DNA from: Natronospira sp.
Lineage (GTDB): Bacteria; Pseudomonadota; Gammaproteobacteria; Natronospirales; Natronospiraceae
NCBI GenBank assembly: GCA_003558125.1
Contig: PWMQ01000017.1
Coordinates: forward strand, 1-64,000
DNA length: 64,000 bases
Reading direction: 5' to 3'
Made by a program: the position numbers and the translations under genes. Below the pieces are notes generated by a model. The model made no database searches, was not told the DNA's origin, and worked only from the letters and a program-made list of their open reading frames with translations. The stretch's first letter is position 1. Every line of letters begins with the position of its first letter. This document shows positions 25,485 through 35,949 of the stretch, in pieces.

Positions 25485-26155
25485 CAGGCCTTGCCGGGCT
25501 CGTCGGCATCCATGGGCCCCTCTTCCAGCAACCCGTGTCGGATGGCGAATCGAGCCAGGCCCACATCATTCTCAACATCGAGTTTCTGGAATAGACGATG
25601 CCGGTAGGTACTCACCGTCTTGGGACTGAGAAAGAGCTTGTCGGAAATGGACTGGACGCTGTGGCCCTGAATGATCATCAGCATGACCTGCAACTCCCGC
25701 TGGGAGAGCTGATCCAGCGGTGTGTCCTTGCCGCCGGACAACAGACTGTCCGCCAGCTTGCGGGCAATCTCTGCGGCGAGATAACGCTCACCGGCATGTA
25801 CCCGACGGACGGCAGTGACGATCTCGTCCCCGGAGCAATCCTTGGTCAGATAACCCTGAGCGCCCGCTTCCATGAGTCGGGAGGGATAAGGATCGCTGGC
25901 ATGCACGGACACCACAATGACCTTGGTCTCCGGCGCCACTGCCGCAATCTTCCGAGTCGCCTCCATGCCACCAATGCCGGGCATATTCACATCCATCAGG
26001 ACCACATCCGGCTTCTCGCTGCGGGCCATGTCCACGGCCTCCTCGCCCGAGGACGCCTCGGCCAGAACCTCAATGCCGGTGGACTCATCCAGGATGTGGC
26101 GGATACCGGTACGAACCAGCGCATGGTCATCCACCAGTAGCACACGGATTGACAT
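25484..26155 (-). CDS. uvrY: GacA/UvrY-type two-component response regulator
   Basis: NarL/LuxR-type regulator of about 223 residues. Receiver domain (1-120): acidic pocket VDDH, phospho-acceptor Asp55 in VLMDVNMP, and Lys in LTKDCSG. C-terminal LuxR helix-turn-helix: LSQRELQVMLMIIQGHS with ISDKLFLSPKTVSTYRHRLFQKL. In gammaproteobacteria its partner is the BarA/GacS hybrid kinase (not in this window), and its main targets are the small RNAs that titrate CsrA/RsmA. The position upstream of uvrC supports the UvrY/GacA call. The ATG at 26155 follows AGGGGA; the frame continues to 26227 without an RBS. Confidence 0.94.
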   Translation of the reverse strand: MSIRVLLVDDHALVRTGIRHILDESTGIEVLAEASSGEEAVDMARSEKPDVVLMDVNMPGIGGMEATRKIAAVAPETKVIVVSVHASDPYPSRLMEAGAQGYLTKDCSGDEIVTAVRRVHAGERYLAAEIARKLADSLLSGGKDTPLDQLSQRELQVMLMIIQGHSVQSISDKLFLSPKTVSTYRHRLFQKLDVENDVGLARFAIRHGLLEEGPMDADEPGKA

Positions 26156-26287
26156 GACTTCGTCCCCTAAGGTCAATTCCATGGCGATGGAGCAATTCGG
26201 GCCTCCACCGCCGCTGCTGGCATCCACTGCCGATCCCAGAATGCCGCCTCCCCTGCGTCATCATCCTGTTCTATTCAGAACTAGCGC

Positions 26288-27619
26288 TTACTTCATGTTC
26301 TTGATGACCGCCTCACCAAAACCCGAGCAACCCACGAGAGTCGCCCCGGGGATCAGCTCCTGCACCGCTTCTTCCACATTGCGGCGGCTGGCCAAATCCC
26401 GCTTGGGTCTGCGAATCGCCTCTCGAAGCCTGGCCAGATCATAGGTCATGGTCTTACTCGAAATGGTGTCCCGCATGCCGTTCAGGATCTTGTCCGCAGC
26501 CTCGGTCCAGCCCATGTAGCGGAGCATCATTTCGGCTGACAGGATGATCGATCCAGGATTGACCCGGTCCTTGCCGGCAAAGCCCGGTGCCGTGCCATGG
26601 GTCGCCTCGAACACGGCCACGCCATCACCCACATTGCCGCCAGGTGCAATGCCGATCCCGCCAACCTGTGCCGCCAGGGCATCGGAAATATAGTCCCCAT
26701 TGAGATTAAGCGTGGCGATGACATCATAATCTTCCGGACGCAGAAGAATCTGCTGCAGGAAATTATCCGCGATCACATCCTTGACCACGATCTTCTCGCC
26801 ATTCCTGGGGTTGGTGAACTGACACCAGGGACCCCCGTCAATCAGCTCGGCCCCGAATTCTTCCTGGGCCACCTTGTAACCCCAGTCACAGAAGGCTCCT
26901 TCCGTGTACTTCATGATGTTGCCCTTGTGCACCAGCGTGACCGAGACCCGGTCATGCTCGATGGCGTAATTCAGGGCCTTGCGCACCAGGCGCTGGGATC
27001 CCTCCCGGGAAACGGGTTTGATACCGATGCCGGAACTGGACGGAAAGCGGATATTGGTGACATGCATCTCGCGGGTGAGAAAATCAATCACCCGGCGAAC
27101 CTCGTCGCTGCCGGCGGGCCATTCAATCCCCGCATAGATATCCTCGGTGTTCTCCCGAAAGACCACCATGTCGGTCAACTCGGAAGTCTTGATGGGGGTG
27201 GACACCGGAGGGAAATACTGGATCGGCCGGACGCAGGCATAGAGGTCCAGAAACTGACGAATAGCGACGTTCAGAGAGCGGATACCGCCGCCAATGGGCG
27301 TTCCCAGCGGCCCCTTGATGGAAACCACGAAATCCTTGAGGGCATGGAGGGTGTCTTCCGGCAGGTTCTGCCCCTCGCCGTACTTTTCCAGGGCCTTTTC
27401 ACCGGCAAAGACTTCCATCCAGTGGATGCGGCGCCTGTCCCCGTACGCCTTTTCCACGGCGGCATCCACAACGTTTTTCATGACCGGCGTGACATCGATG
27501 CCGATCCCGTCACCCTCGATAAAGGGGATGATGGGATGATCCGGCACCTCGATGCTGTTATCGGTATTGACCCGAATTCTCTCGCCCTGTTCGGGCACGT
27601 CAATCTTGTCAAACTTCAT
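26288..27619 (-). CDS. icd: NADP-dependent isocitrate dehydrogenase
   Basis: TCA-cycle enzyme converting isocitrate to 2-oxoglutarate. The 443-residue protein matches the E. coli-type homodimeric form: [14 protein letters not shown] near the N-terminus, the substrate loop [13 protein letters not shown] with Ser115 at the position phosphorylated by AceK in E. coli (Ser113), and [25 protein letters not shown] and [16 protein letters not shown] near the C-terminus. It is somewhat longer than E. coli Icd (416), with an extended C-terminal tail rich in Arg. It sits downstream of aceBA with a terminator between, so it has separate transcription. No aceK is visible here. Confidence 0.96.
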   Translation of the reverse strand: MKFDKIDVPEQGERIRVNTDNSIEVPDHPIIPFIEGDGIGIDVTPVMKNVVDAAVEKAYGDRRRIHWMEVFAGEKALEKYGEGQNLPEDTLHALKDFVVSIKGPLGTPIGGGIRSLNVAIRQFLDLYACVRPIQYFPPVSTPIKTSELTDMVVFRENTEDIYAGIEWPAGSDEVRRVIDFLTREMHVTNIRFPSSSGIGIKPVSREGSQRLVRKALNYAIEHDRVSVTLVHKGNIMKYTEGAFCDWGYKVAQEEFGAELIDGGPWCQFTNPRNGEKIVVKDVIADNFLQQILLRPEDYDVIATLNLNGDYISDALAAQVGGIGIAPGGNVGDGVAVFEATHGTAPGFAGKDRVNPGSIILSAEMMLRYMGWTEAADKILNGMRDTISSKTMTYDLARLREAIRRPKRDLASRRNVEEAVQELIPGATLVGCSGFGEAVIKNMK

Positions 27620-27703
27620 GGGGGCCCTCGCGTGCTCTGTCGGCGTCCTATCCTAGCACAGCGGCTCTATGACTGGGGCTCCCCGAAGCCCCGGCTCCCA
27701 GTC

Positions 27704-27733
27704 AAAAAAACGGGGCGGCGCCGAGCCGACCCG
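27704..27733 (-). terminator. Rho-independent terminator of the aceBA operon
   Basis: Minus strand stem CGGGTCGGC/GCCGCCCCG (8 of 9 pairs, 5-nt loop) followed directly by seven U (27710-27704). It starts about 25 bp after the aceA stop. Confidence 0.8.
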
Positions 27734-27757
27734 TCATTTCTGCTCCCGGTCCGAATA

Positions 27758-29071
27758 TCAGGAAGCCACCTTGGTAGTTTGGGGCTTTTTATCCTCAAAC
27801 TGCTCGTCTTCAGTGGAACCGCTGAGGGCGGTAATGGAGGATTTGCCACCGGCAATGGCCTGGCTCAGGGCGTCGAAGTAGCCGGTCCCCACCTCCCGCT
27901 GATGGCGAGTGGCGGTGTAGCCATCCTGTTCGGCGGCAAACTCATCTTCCTGCAGCTCCACATAGGCGGACATCTGCCGGTCCCGGTAGCCCTTGGCCAG
28001 CTGGAACATGCTGTGGCTGAGGGCATGGAAGCCGGCCAGGGTGATGAACTGGAACTTGTAGCCCATGGCCGCCAGTTCCTTCTGGAAGCGGGCGATGGTG
28101 TCATCGTCCAGATGCTTGCGCCAGTTGAAGGAAGGCGAGCAGTTGTAGGCCAGCATCTTGCCGGGATACTTGGCATGAATGGCCTCGGCGAAGCGGCGGG
28201 CCTCATCCAGGTCCGGGTGGGCCGTTTCGCACCACAGCAGATCCGCATGGGGCGCATAGGCCAGCCCGCGGGCAATGGCCTGATCGATCCCGGCGCGAAC
28301 TTCGTGAAAGCCCTCGACCGTCCGCTTGCCGGTACAGAATGGCTGATCCCGTTCGTCCAGGTCGGAAGTCAGCAGACCGGCGGCGTTGGCGTCGGTACGG
28401 GCGATGATCAATGTGGGCACGCCCAGGGTGTCCGCGGCCAGGCGCGCCGCCGACAGCTTCTGGACCGCTTCCTGGGTGGGGACCAGCACCTTGCCACCCA
28501 TGTGGCCGCACTTCTTGGCCGAGGCCAGTTGGTCTTCAAAATGAACACCGGCGGCGCCTGCCTCGATCATGTGCTTCATCAGCTCGTAGGCGTTGAGCAC
28601 GCCACCAAAGCCTGCCTCGGCATCGGCCACGATGGGGGCATAGACGTCCTGATCATGCCGCCCTTCCATGCAGTTGATCTGATCCAGGCGCTGGAAGGCG
28701 CTGTTGATCCGACGCACCAGGTTGGGAACGCTGTCCACCGGATACAGAGACTGGTCCGGATACATCTGGCCAGCGGTATTGGCGTCCGCCGCAACCTGCC
28801 AGCCCGAGCAATAGATCGCCTTGAGGCCCGCCTTGACCTGTTGCATGGCCTGATTACCCGTCTGGGCCCCCAGGGCATTGACGAAATCCTCTTCCTTTAG
28901 GAGTTTCCACAGCTTTTCAGCCCCGCGACGGGCAAGGGTGTGCTCAATGGCCACATTGCCCCGCAGGCGGACCACCTCCTCCGGGCTGTAATCACGGACC
29001 ACGCCTTCCCAGCGTGGATTGCTCTTCCAGTCCTGCTGGAGTTGATTGGCGTTGGGTCGTTGATCAGTCAT
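27758..29071 (-). CDS. aceA: isocitrate lyase
   Basis: Splits isocitrate into succinate and glyoxylate, the first step of the glyoxylate bypass used on acetate or fatty acids. The 437-residue protein has the signature [13 protein letters not shown] with catalytic Cys188, the substrate-binding [17 protein letters not shown], and [10 protein letters not shown]. This is the short bacterial form like E. coli AceA (434 residues). It lies 12 bp downstream of aceB, in the same order as E. coli aceBA, with an RBS (GGGGGTATCC region) just before the ATG. Confidence 0.97.
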   Translation of the reverse strand: MTDQRPNANQLQQDWKSNPRWEGVVRDYSPEEVVRLRGNVAIEHTLARRGAEKLWKLLKEEDFVNALGAQTGNQAMQQVKAGLKAIYCSGWQVAADANTAGQMYPDQSLYPVDSVPNLVRRINSAFQRLDQINCMEGRHDQDVYAPIVADAEAGFGGVLNAYELMKHMIEAGAAGVHFEDQLASAKKCGHMGGKVLVPTQEAVQKLSAARLAADTLGVPTLIIARTDANAAGLLTSDLDERDQPFCTGKRTVEGFHEVRAGIDQAIARGLAYAPHADLLWCETAHPDLDEARRFAEAIHAKYPGKMLAYNCSPSFNWRKHLDDDTIARFQKELAAMGYKFQFITLAGFHALSHSMFQLAKGYRDRQMSAYVELQEDEFAAEQDGYTATRHQREVGTGYFDALSQAIAGGKSSITALSGSTEDEQFEDKKPQTTKVAS

Positions 29072-29083
29072 GGATACCCCCTG

Positions 29084-30694
29084 TCAGGCGATGACGTCGT
29101 AGGCGTGCAAGGTCAGAAAATCGGCGAATTCCGGGCTTTCGGACAGTTGTCGGAACAATCTCGCCGCGTCTTCACAATGGCCTGTTTCCAGGCCCTTCTT
29201 TTCCGCCACCTTGAGCAGGCCTTCAAGGCTCTCCTCAAGGTGACTGGAAAACAGCTCCGGGGTGATCTGGCGACCGTCGTCCAGGACACCCCCGGGATGA
29301 TGAATCCACTGCCACAGCTGGGAACGGGCAATCTCGGCGGTGGCCGCGTCCTCCATCAGGTTGCGGATGGGTACACAGCCCCGGCCGGCCAGCCAGGCGG
29401 CGGGATATTCAAGCCCTACATCAATATTGCCCCGCAGACCCTGCTCCGAAATGCTTCCCTCCGGATGGGCCAGCAGGGTTTCACGATCGACTGACAGTGC
29501 CGGATCACGGTAATGAAGCTGATTGGGCCGATCACCCAGGGCTTGATCGAAGATTCCCAGCGCCACCGGGATCAGGCCGGGATGGGCCACCCAGGTGCCA
29601 TCATGGCCGTCTCCGGCTTCGCGTTCCTTGTCCGCGCGAACCTTCTCGAAGGCGGCTTCATTGGCCTGGCTGTCGTCCTTCACCGGGATCTGGGCCGCCA
29701 TGCCCCCCATGGCCAGGGCACCGCGGCGGTGGCAGGTGTCGATCAACAGCTTCGAATAGGCACGCAGGAAGGGAACCGTCATGCCCACCTGCTCCCGGTC
29801 CGGCAGGACCCGGTCCGGATGGGCATGAAAGACCTTGATGTAACTGAAGATGTAATCCCAGCGGCCACAATTGAGACCGACGATGTGTTCCCGCATGGCG
29901 TGCAGGATTTCGTCCATCTGAAAGACCGCCGGCAGGGTTTCAATCAGAACCGTGGCCTTGATCGTCCCCCGCGCCAGTCCCAGACGGGATTCCGCCCAGG
30001 CGAAGATCTCGGACCACAGCGCCGCTTCCTGCCAGTGCTCCAGCTTGGGGATGTAGAACCAGGGGCCGGAGCCGCGCTTCAGCAGCTCATGGGCGTTATG
30101 GAAGCAATGCAGGCCGAAATCCAGCAAGGCACCCGGGAGAGGCGCCCCATCCAGATACAAATGCTTCTCCGGCAGATGCAGGCCGCGGACCCGAACGATC
30201 AATTCGGCACTGTCTTCGCGCAAGCGGTAGGCCTTGTCCCGCTCGTCCTCAAAATCGATCTGACGGCGGACCGCGTCATGGATATTGATCTGGCCGTGGA
30301 TCATGTTCGACCAGGTGGGACTGGAGGCATCCTCGAAATCGGCCATGAACACCCGCGCCCCCGAATTCAGGCCGTTGATGATCATCTTTCGGTCCACTGG
30401 GCCGGTGATCTCAACCCGCCGGTCTTGCAGAACCGGGGGAATCTCGGCGATGGTCCAGTCCTGCTCCCGAATCGCACGGGTCTCGGGCAGAAAATCGGGC
30501 GCAGCCCCGCGATCAAATCTCGCCTGCCGGGCCTGTCTGGCTTCCAGCAGGGTCCAGATCCGGGGCCCGAAGCGCAGGCCAAGGTCCGCCACGAAGGCAA
30601 GGGCCTCCTCGCTGAGGATGTGGTCGCTGCCCGCAGGGGGATCGGCCTTGAATTCAAGAGCCGGAGCGGTACTCGGCGCGTCTGCGATGGACAT
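29084..30694 (-). CDS. aceB: malate synthase A
   Basis: Condenses glyoxylate with acetyl-CoA to malate, the second glyoxylate-shunt step. The protein is about 536 residues, like E. coli AceB (533). Signature segments are VFMADFEDASSPTW, LYIPKLEHWQEAALWSEIF, NCGRWDYIFSYIK, and GTWVAHPGLIPVA with the conserved His. The ATG at 30694 follows AGGAGG; the longer frame to 30757 is rejected. It is first in the aceBA operon and divergent from a LysR-type regulator, which is the likely controller (inference from position). Confidence 0.96.
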   Translation of the reverse strand: MSIADAPSTAPALEFKADPPAGSDHILSEEALAFVADLGLRFGPRIWTLLEARQARQARFDRGAAPDFLPETRAIREQDWTIAEIPPVLQDRRVEITGPVDRKMIINGLNSGARVFMADFEDASSPTWSNMIHGQINIHDAVRRQIDFEDERDKAYRLREDSAELIVRVRGLHLPEKHLYLDGAPLPGALLDFGLHCFHNAHELLKRGSGPWFYIPKLEHWQEAALWSEIFAWAESRLGLARGTIKATVLIETLPAVFQMDEILHAMREHIVGLNCGRWDYIFSYIKVFHAHPDRVLPDREQVGMTVPFLRAYSKLLIDTCHRRGALAMGGMAAQIPVKDDSQANEAAFEKVRADKEREAGDGHDGTWVAHPGLIPVALGIFDQALGDRPNQLHYRDPALSVDRETLLAHPEGSISEQGLRGNIDVGLEYPAAWLAGRGCVPIRNLMEDAATAEIARSQLWQWIHHPGGVLDDGRQITPELFSSHLEESLEGLLKVAEKKGLETGHCEDAARLFRQLSESPEFADFLTLHAYDVIA

Positions 30695-30808
30695 GGCTGC
30701 AAGCCTCCTGTGATCTGACTTGCAGGCACAATAAAACGGCTGTTTAATATCGAACAATGCAATTATGCTTATTTGAAGTATTGCTATTGCTTATGATGGA
30801 GCGCCCCC

Positions 30809-31723
30809 ATGAAACCCCGCAGCCGCCAGAATCGCCTCTCCCAGCTCCGCGGCTTCTGCACCACCGCACAGCTGGGCAGCATCAGTGCCGCCGCCGACAA
30901 GCTGGAGCTGAGCCAGCCCTCCGTTTCCATGCAGATTCAGGCCCTGGAAAAAGAATTCGGGGTCATGCTGTTCGAACGAAGGGGCCCCAAGATCAAGCTC
31001 ACCCCCGAGGGTGAAGGCCTGCTGGAAATCACCCTGCCCCTGGTTGAGGGCATGGAGACGCTGCCGGAGACCTTCGCTGCTCGTTGTGGCAACCCGGCCC
31101 ATGGCGAGCTGGATATCGCCGCCGGTGAATCCACACTGCTCTATCTCCTGCCCCAGTTCGTGGAGCGCTTCGCCAATGACTACCCCGAGGTGCAATTCCG
31201 GCTGCACAATGTGACTGGCCGGGATGGTCTCAACATGCTGAGGGCGGACGAAGTGGATTTCGCTGTCGGTTCCATGGTGGATGTCCCCGACGACATCTCC
31301 TATCGCCCGATCTTCACTTACGACCCCATGTTGATTGCCGCGCCGCAACACCCCCTGGCGGCCCGGGACGAGCTCAGTCTCGACGACATCAGTCAATACG
31401 GGCTGATCCTGCCTCCCCGACACCTAAGCACTTGGCGGATGGTCAAATCCGTCTTTGAGCAACATGAACTGGATTACGAAGTCCGCCTGGAAGCCGGCGG
31501 CTGGGAAGTGATCAAGAAATACGTTGAACTCAACCTTGGCATCTCCATCGTTACCGATATCTGCCTCGATGGTAGCGAGAATTTGCATGTCCGCCCCATG
31601 GGACGCTACTTCAAGAGCCGGACCTATGGCGTGGTGACACGACGAGGCAAGTTCCTGACGCCCCAGGCCAAGGCCTTCATTCGGCTGATGGACAAGGATT
31701 TCTTCGGAGGATCGAGAGTATGA
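30809..31723 (+). CDS. LysR-family transcriptional regulator (CysB-like type)
   Basis: DNA-binding regulator of 304 residues. The N-terminal winged helix-turn-helix (about 10-68) contains LGSISAAADKLELSQPSVSMQIQALEKEFG, followed by FERRGPKIKLTPEG. The rest is a periplasmic-binding-protein-like effector domain with a GGWEVIKKYVELNLGISIV segment typical of the type 2 fold. It is transcribed divergently from aceB across 114 bp. The effector is not identifiable, though glyoxylate-shunt control is plausible. Its stop overlaps the next gene's start (ATGA), so regulator and patatin-like protein are made together. Confidence 0.88.
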   Translation: MKPRSRQNRLSQLRGFCTTAQLGSISAAADKLELSQPSVSMQIQALEKEFGVMLFERRGPKIKLTPEGEGLLEITLPLVEGMETLPETFAARCGNPAHGELDIAAGESTLLYLLPQFVERFANDYPEVQFRLHNVTGRDGLNMLRADEVDFAVGSMVDVPDDISYRPIFTYDPMLIAAPQHPLAARDELSLDDISQYGLILPPRHLSTWRMVKSVFEQHELDYEVRLEAGGWEVIKKYVELNLGISIVTDICLDGSENLHVRPMGRYFKSRTYGVVTRRGKFLTPQAKAFIRLMDKDFFGGSRV

Positions 31724-32691
31724 GCAAGCCCCGCATTGGTTTGGCATTGGGCAGTGGATCGGCTCGTGGCTGGTCCCACATCGGTGTCTTGCGTGGTCTG
31801 GCGGCGTTGGGAATCAAACCCGATGTGATTGCCGGCACCAGCATTGGCGCCCTGGTCGGGGCAGCTCATTCGGTAGATCAACTGGAAGAGCTGGAAGACT
31901 GGGTCAGTCATCTGGACAGGATGGACATCCTTCGCCTGCTGGACGCCCGTCTCAGTGGTGGCGGCTTCATGCGCGGTGACAAGCTCATGAAGGCCATTGG
32001 CAATCGGGTCGAAGACACCCGGATCGAGGAAATGGCCCAGCCCTTTGCCGTGGTTGCCACGGATCTTAACAGTGGCCGGGAGATCTGGCTTAGAGAGGGC
32101 TCCCTGCTGGAAGCGGTTCGCGCCTCCATTGCCCTGCCCGGCCTGTTCGCGCCGATCCGGCAAGGCGATCGCTGGCTGATTGACGGCGGCCTGGTCAACC
32201 CGGTGCCGGTCTCCCTGTGCCGGGCCATGGGGGCGGATGTCGTGATTGCCGTCAATCTGAATGGCGACATCATCGGACGCAACTTTGATCGCCGGGGAAA
32301 AGCGCCGGCGGTGTCGTCGTCCAGGGACGAAGGGGAATCGCCAGCGGATGACTTGCCATCATCCCACCATGGCGGCGCCCTCATGGGACGAGTGGTTGGA
32401 CGCCTGAAGACCGGCCTGCGAGTGAGGCTGGATCACTTGATCTCATCCGTGGCCAGCCGGGAGGAAACCGATGAGCCCGGCCTGTTCGATGTCATGGCCG
32501 GCTCCATCAACGTGGTTCAGGACCGCATCACCCGCAGCCGAATGGCCGGCGATCCGCCGGATATCATGATCACCCCTCGCCTGGCCCATATCCGCCTGAT
32601 GGAATTCGATCGCGCCCCCGAGGCGATCCAAGGTGGCCTCAAGGCAGTGGAACGGGTCCGGGATGAGCTGACGATGCTAAACAGCGGTTGA
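31720..32691 (+). CDS. patatin-like phospholipase family protein, RssA-type
   Basis: Predicted serine lipid hydrolase of 323 residues. The catalytic elements of the patatin fold are complete: oxyanion segment GSGSARGWSHIGV (11-23), nucleophile in GTSIG (Ser41), and catalytic Asp in WLIDGGLVNPVP (Asp155). There is no signal peptide or membrane segment, so it is cytoplasmic. After about residue 185 comes a less conserved region with a charged low-complexity stretch (RGKAPAVSSSRDEGESPADD). Translationally coupled to the LysR gene and convergent with the DAHP synthase gene. The substrate is unknown. Confidence 0.85.
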   Translation: MSKPRIGLALGSGSARGWSHIGVLRGLAALGIKPDVIAGTSIGALVGAAHSVDQLEELEDWVSHLDRMDILRLLDARLSGGGFMRGDKLMKAIGNRVEDTRIEEMAQPFAVVATDLNSGREIWLREGSLLEAVRASIALPGLFAPIRQGDRWLIDGGLVNPVPVSLCRAMGADVVIAVNLNGDIIGRNFDRRGKAPAVSSSRDEGESPADDLPSSHHGGALMGRVVGRLKTGLRVRLDHLISSVASREETDEPGLFDVMAGSINVVQDRITRSRMAGDPPDIMITPRLAHIRLMEFDRAPEAIQGGLKAVERVRDELTMLNSG

Positions 32692-32705
32692 GGCCGGACT
32701 TCCGA

Positions 32706-34094
32706 TCAAGCCACCCGATGAGTGCCATGACGAAGGCGGTAGCCAGCCACTCGCATGGCCAATTCCAGTGCCTGATCATAATTGAGACGCGGGTCCACCT
32801 GTGAGCGGTAGGCCCGCTCCAGATCCTTCTCTGTCAGGCCGCTAGCCCCACCCACGCACTCGGTGACATTTTCACCGGTCAGTTCAATGTGCACGCCACC
32901 CAGGTAGCTGCCAAGCTCCTGATGGATACGGAAGGCCTGTTCCAGCTCGGAGAAGACATTTTCCACCCGACGGGTCTTGTAGCCCGACTGGGTCTTTTCA
33001 GTGTTGCCGTGCATGGGATCACAGCTCCACAGTACCGTTCGACCGGTCTCACGGGCCGCTTCGATCAACGGCGGCAAACCCTCTTCGATCTTGCCGGCAC
33101 CGAGCCGGTGAATCAGGGTCAACCGGCCCGGTTCATCCATGGGATCGAGGATTTCGATCAATTCACGCAAGTGCTCCGCCGACATCCCCGGCCCCACCTT
33201 GACCGCCACGGGGTTGGCTATGCCGCGGAAATACTCCACATGCGCCCCATCCACTTCGGCGGTGCGCATGCCGATCCAGGGGAAATGGGTGGACATATTG
33301 TACCAGCGCCCGTCCGGTCCCATGCGATGGGTCTGGGCCTGCTCATAAAGCAGATGCAGGGCTTCGTGACTGGTGAAGAAATCCACCCGGTCACTACCCG
33401 CCACCCGGCCACCGGCAATGGTTTCCATGAACTGCAGGGAATCCCGCACCGAATCCACGATCTGGCGGTATTCCTGCTCCATCGGTGAATGACGGACGAA
33501 ATCCAGATCCCAGTTGTCGGGGCGATGGAGGTCGGCAAAGCCGCCGTCCACCAGGGCACGAATATGATTGAGGGTCAGCGCCGCGCGCTCGTAGCCGCGC
33601 AGCATCAGCTCGGGGTCCGGTTCACGGGCCTCGAAGCTGAATTCGGGCCGGTTCACCAGATCACCGCGATAACTCGGCAAGGTGACACCTTCTCGGGTCT
33701 CCATATCGGCCGACCGCGGCTTGGCGTACTGGCCGGCAATCCGGCCCACGCGGGTGACCCGCTTGCGCATGCCGGTCACCAGTACCAGGCTCATCTGCAG
33801 CAGGATCTTGAGCTTGTTGGCGATATTGTCGCCGGTGCAATCATCAAAGCTTTCCGCGCAATCGCCACCCTGAAGCAGGAAGCGCTCGCCACGGGCCGCC
33901 TCGGCAATCTGGGCCTTCAGGGCCTCGATTTCGCCAGGCGTCACCAACTGGGGCAGACGCCCCAGGCGACCAACAGCGGAATCAACCGCGGCTGCATCCC
34001 GATACTGGGGTTGCTGGCGGGCCGGCTTGTCCTGCCAGCCGTCGGGGCGCCAGTTTTCGCGGTGAGCGGCGGGTTTGCGGCTTTTCTGATTCAT
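32706..34094 (-). CDS. class II 3-deoxy-7-phosphoheptulonate (DAHP) synthase
   Basis: Condenses phosphoenolpyruvate and erythrose-4-phosphate in the first step of the shikimate pathway. The 462-residue length and motifs are those of the plant/actinobacterial-like class II enzyme, not of AroF/G/H of E. coli: FLLQGGDCAESFDDC near the N-terminus with the metal-binding Cys, RVGRIAGQYAKPRS, GANPVAVKVGPGM-like segment (here GIANPVAVKVGPGM), LWSCDPMHGNT, and GGVHIELTGENVTECVGG. No fused chorismate mutase is present. The gene is monocistronic by position, with 241 bp upstream to the aldehyde dehydrogenase gene on the other strand. Confidence 0.95.
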   Translation of the reverse strand: MNQKSRKPAAHRENWRPDGWQDKPARQQPQYRDAAAVDSAVGRLGRLPQLVTPGEIEALKAQIAEAARGERFLLQGGDCAESFDDCTGDNIANKLKILLQMSLVLVTGMRKRVTRVGRIAGQYAKPRSADMETREGVTLPSYRGDLVNRPEFSFEAREPDPELMLRGYERAALTLNHIRALVDGGFADLHRPDNWDLDFVRHSPMEQEYRQIVDSVRDSLQFMETIAGGRVAGSDRVDFFTSHEALHLLYEQAQTHRMGPDGRWYNMSTHFPWIGMRTAEVDGAHVEYFRGIANPVAVKVGPGMSAEHLRELIEILDPMDEPGRLTLIHRLGAGKIEEGLPPLIEAARETGRTVLWSCDPMHGNTEKTQSGYKTRRVENVFSELEQAFRIHQELGSYLGGVHIELTGENVTECVGGASGLTEKDLERAYRSQVDPRLNYDQALELAMRVAGYRLRHGTHRVA

Positions 34095-34335
34095 GTTTGG
34101 AATCTTACACCTATTCAGGGAAGACGGCCAAGGAAGGTATCGGCATATACCCTGCCAGAGGCGGCCCTGGCTGGCCTATTGCGGCCGTTCTTGGCACAAT
34201 ACGCATTATCCCGTCGGACGCCCGGGAACCAGGGGGGTTCCCGAATCTGATGCACCATCACCCTAAATTCGCCCACCGGCAGGCCCGTCGCTTTAGCTGC
34301 CTGCCGGCGACAGTCATTTTTCCGGGAGGAACCTG

Positions 34336-35877
34336 ATGAGCAAGCTTGATCCCAAATCCATTCTCGCCGCCTTCGGCCTTGAAGCCGAAAACCCCGGCAC
34401 CTACGCCGCCAAGTCCGGCTGGCTGGAAGACAAGAACGGTCGTTTCCTCGAATCCTACAATCCGGCCACCGGCGAACTGCTGGGCAAGGTCCGGGTGACC
34501 ACCGAGGCCGAATACGAAACCGTGATTCGCGAAGCCAAGGAGCTGTTCCGCGAGTGGCGCAAGATCCCCGCCCCCCAGCGTGGCGAAGCGGTTCGCCTGA
34601 TGGGTGAAGCCCTGCGTGAGCGCAAGGACGAGCTGGGTAGCCTGGTCTCCCTGGAAATGGGCAAGATCAAGCAGGAAGGCGACGGTGAAGTTCAGGAGAT
34701 GATCGACATTGCCGATTTCGCCGTCGGCCAGTCCCGCATGCTCTACGGCATGACCACCCACTCCGAGCGCCCCGACCACCGTCTGTTCGAACAGTGGCAT
34801 CCCCTCGGCCTGGTGGGCGTGATCACCGCCTTCAACTTCCCGGTGGCCGTGTGGTCCTGGAACACCTTCATTTCCGCGGTCTGCGGCAACACCAATGTGT
34901 GGAAGGGTTCGCCCAAGACCCCGCTGATTTCCGTGGCCGTGCAGAAGCTCTGCAATGAAGTCCTGGAAAAGAACGGCTTCCCCGCCATCTTCAGTCTGTT
35001 CACCGACGACACCAACGAACTGGCCAAGCGTTTCGTGGAAGACGAGCGGGTCAACCTGCTCTCCTTCACCGGCTCCAGTGAAGTGGCCAAGAAGGTGGCT
35101 CCCACCGTGGCCGGCCGTCTGGGCCGTTACCTGATCGAGGCCGGCGGCAACAACGCCATCATCGTCGACGAAACCGCCAACCTGGACATGGCCATTCCGG
35201 CCATCGCCTTCGGTGCCGTGGGTACCGCCGGCCAGCGTTGCACCTCCACCCGCCGCGTCATTGCCCACGAGAGCATCGTGGGCGAGCTGACCAAGAAGCT
35301 GGTGGGCGCCTACAAGACCGTGCGCATCGGCAATCCCCTGGACGCAGACACCCTGATGGGCCCGCTAGCCGATGAGACGGCCGTGAAGAACTACGAGGCA
35401 GCCATCGAGACCATCAAAGGCGAGAAGGATGCCGAGATTCTCTGCGGCGGCAAGCGCATCGACGGTGACGGGCATTTCGTCGAACCGACCATCGTCAAGG
35501 CCCGCAATGATATGGCCATCGTTCAGGCCGAGACCTTCGCGCCGATTCTCTACATCATGTCCTACAAGACCCTTGATGAGGCCATCGAGATGCAGAACGA
35601 TGTGCCCCAGGGCCTGTCCTCGGCCATCTTCACCGACAAGCTGCAGAATGCCGAGCGTTACCTGTCCTGTGAAGGCAGTGACTGCGGCATCTCCAACGTC
35701 AACATCGGCACCTCCGGCGCCGAAATTGGCGGGGCCTTCGGCGGCGAAAAGGACACCGGCGGTGGCCGCGAGTCCGGCTCCGACGCCTGGAAGCAGTACA
35801 TGCGCCGCCAGACCAACACGGTCAACTACGGCAGCGACCTGCCCCTGGCCCAGGGCATCAAGTTCGACCTGGGCTGA
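34336..35877 (+). CDS. aldehyde dehydrogenase, ALDH7 family (aminoadipate semialdehyde type)
   Basis: NAD(P)-dependent aldehyde dehydrogenase of 513 residues. The catalytic residues are Cys302 in [12 protein letters not shown] and Glu268 in LIEAGGNN, and the cofactor-binding [14 protein letters not shown] and FTGSSEV are intact. The C-terminal [23 protein letters not shown] and [10 protein letters not shown] are the distinctive ALDH7A1/AmaB signatures, so oxidation of alpha-aminoadipate semialdehyde (piperideine-6-carboxylate) in lysine catabolism is likely. A related role in osmolyte-linked aldehyde oxidation is possible. It is strongly GC3-biased with few rare codons, which suggests high expression. 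RBS GGGAGGAACC precedes the ATG and a strong terminator follows. Confidence 0.92.
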   Translation: MSKLDPKSILAAFGLEAENPGTYAAKSGWLEDKNGRFLESYNPATGELLGKVRVTTEAEYETVIREAKELFREWRKIPAPQRGEAVRLMGEALRERKDELGSLVSLEMGKIKQEGDGEVQEMIDIADFAVGQSRMLYGMTTHSERPDHRLFEQWHPLGLVGVITAFNFPVAVWSWNTFISAVCGNTNVWKGSPKTPLISVAVQKLCNEVLEKNGFPAIFSLFTDDTNELAKRFVEDERVNLLSFTGSSEVAKKVAPTVAGRLGRYLIEAGGNNAIIVDETANLDMAIPAIAFGAVGTAGQRCTSTRRVIAHESIVGELTKKLVGAYKTVRIGNPLDADTLMGPLADETAVKNYEAAIETIKGEKDAEILCGGKRIDGDGHFVEPTIVKARNDMAIVQAETFAPILYIMSYKTLDEAIEMQNDVPQGLSSAIFTDKLQNAERYLSCEGSDCGISNVNIGTSGAEIGGAFGGEKDTGGGRESGSDAWKQYMRRQTNTVNYGSDLPLAQGIKFDLG

Positions 35878-35903
35878 TCCCCTCCTTCGGGATCACGAAC
35901 GTG

Positions 35904-35931
35904 AAAAAGGCCCGCTTCGGCGGGCCTTTTT
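35904..35931. terminator. bidirectional Rho-independent terminator
   Basis: AAAAAGGCCCGC-TTCG-GCGGGCCTTTTT: a 12-bp perfect stem with a UUCG tetraloop, A-run 5' and T-run 3'. It serves the aldehyde dehydrogenase gene on the plus strand and could also stop the converging sulfotransferase transcript. Confidence 0.92.
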
Positions 35932-35949
35932 CATTCTGCCGCATTAGAG

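Noticed and set aside
26156-26287. The 131-bp gap between icd and the response-regulator gene as containing a small gene
   Set aside because: Only an in-frame extension of the regulator and short overlapping frames occur, with no RBS-plus-motif combination.
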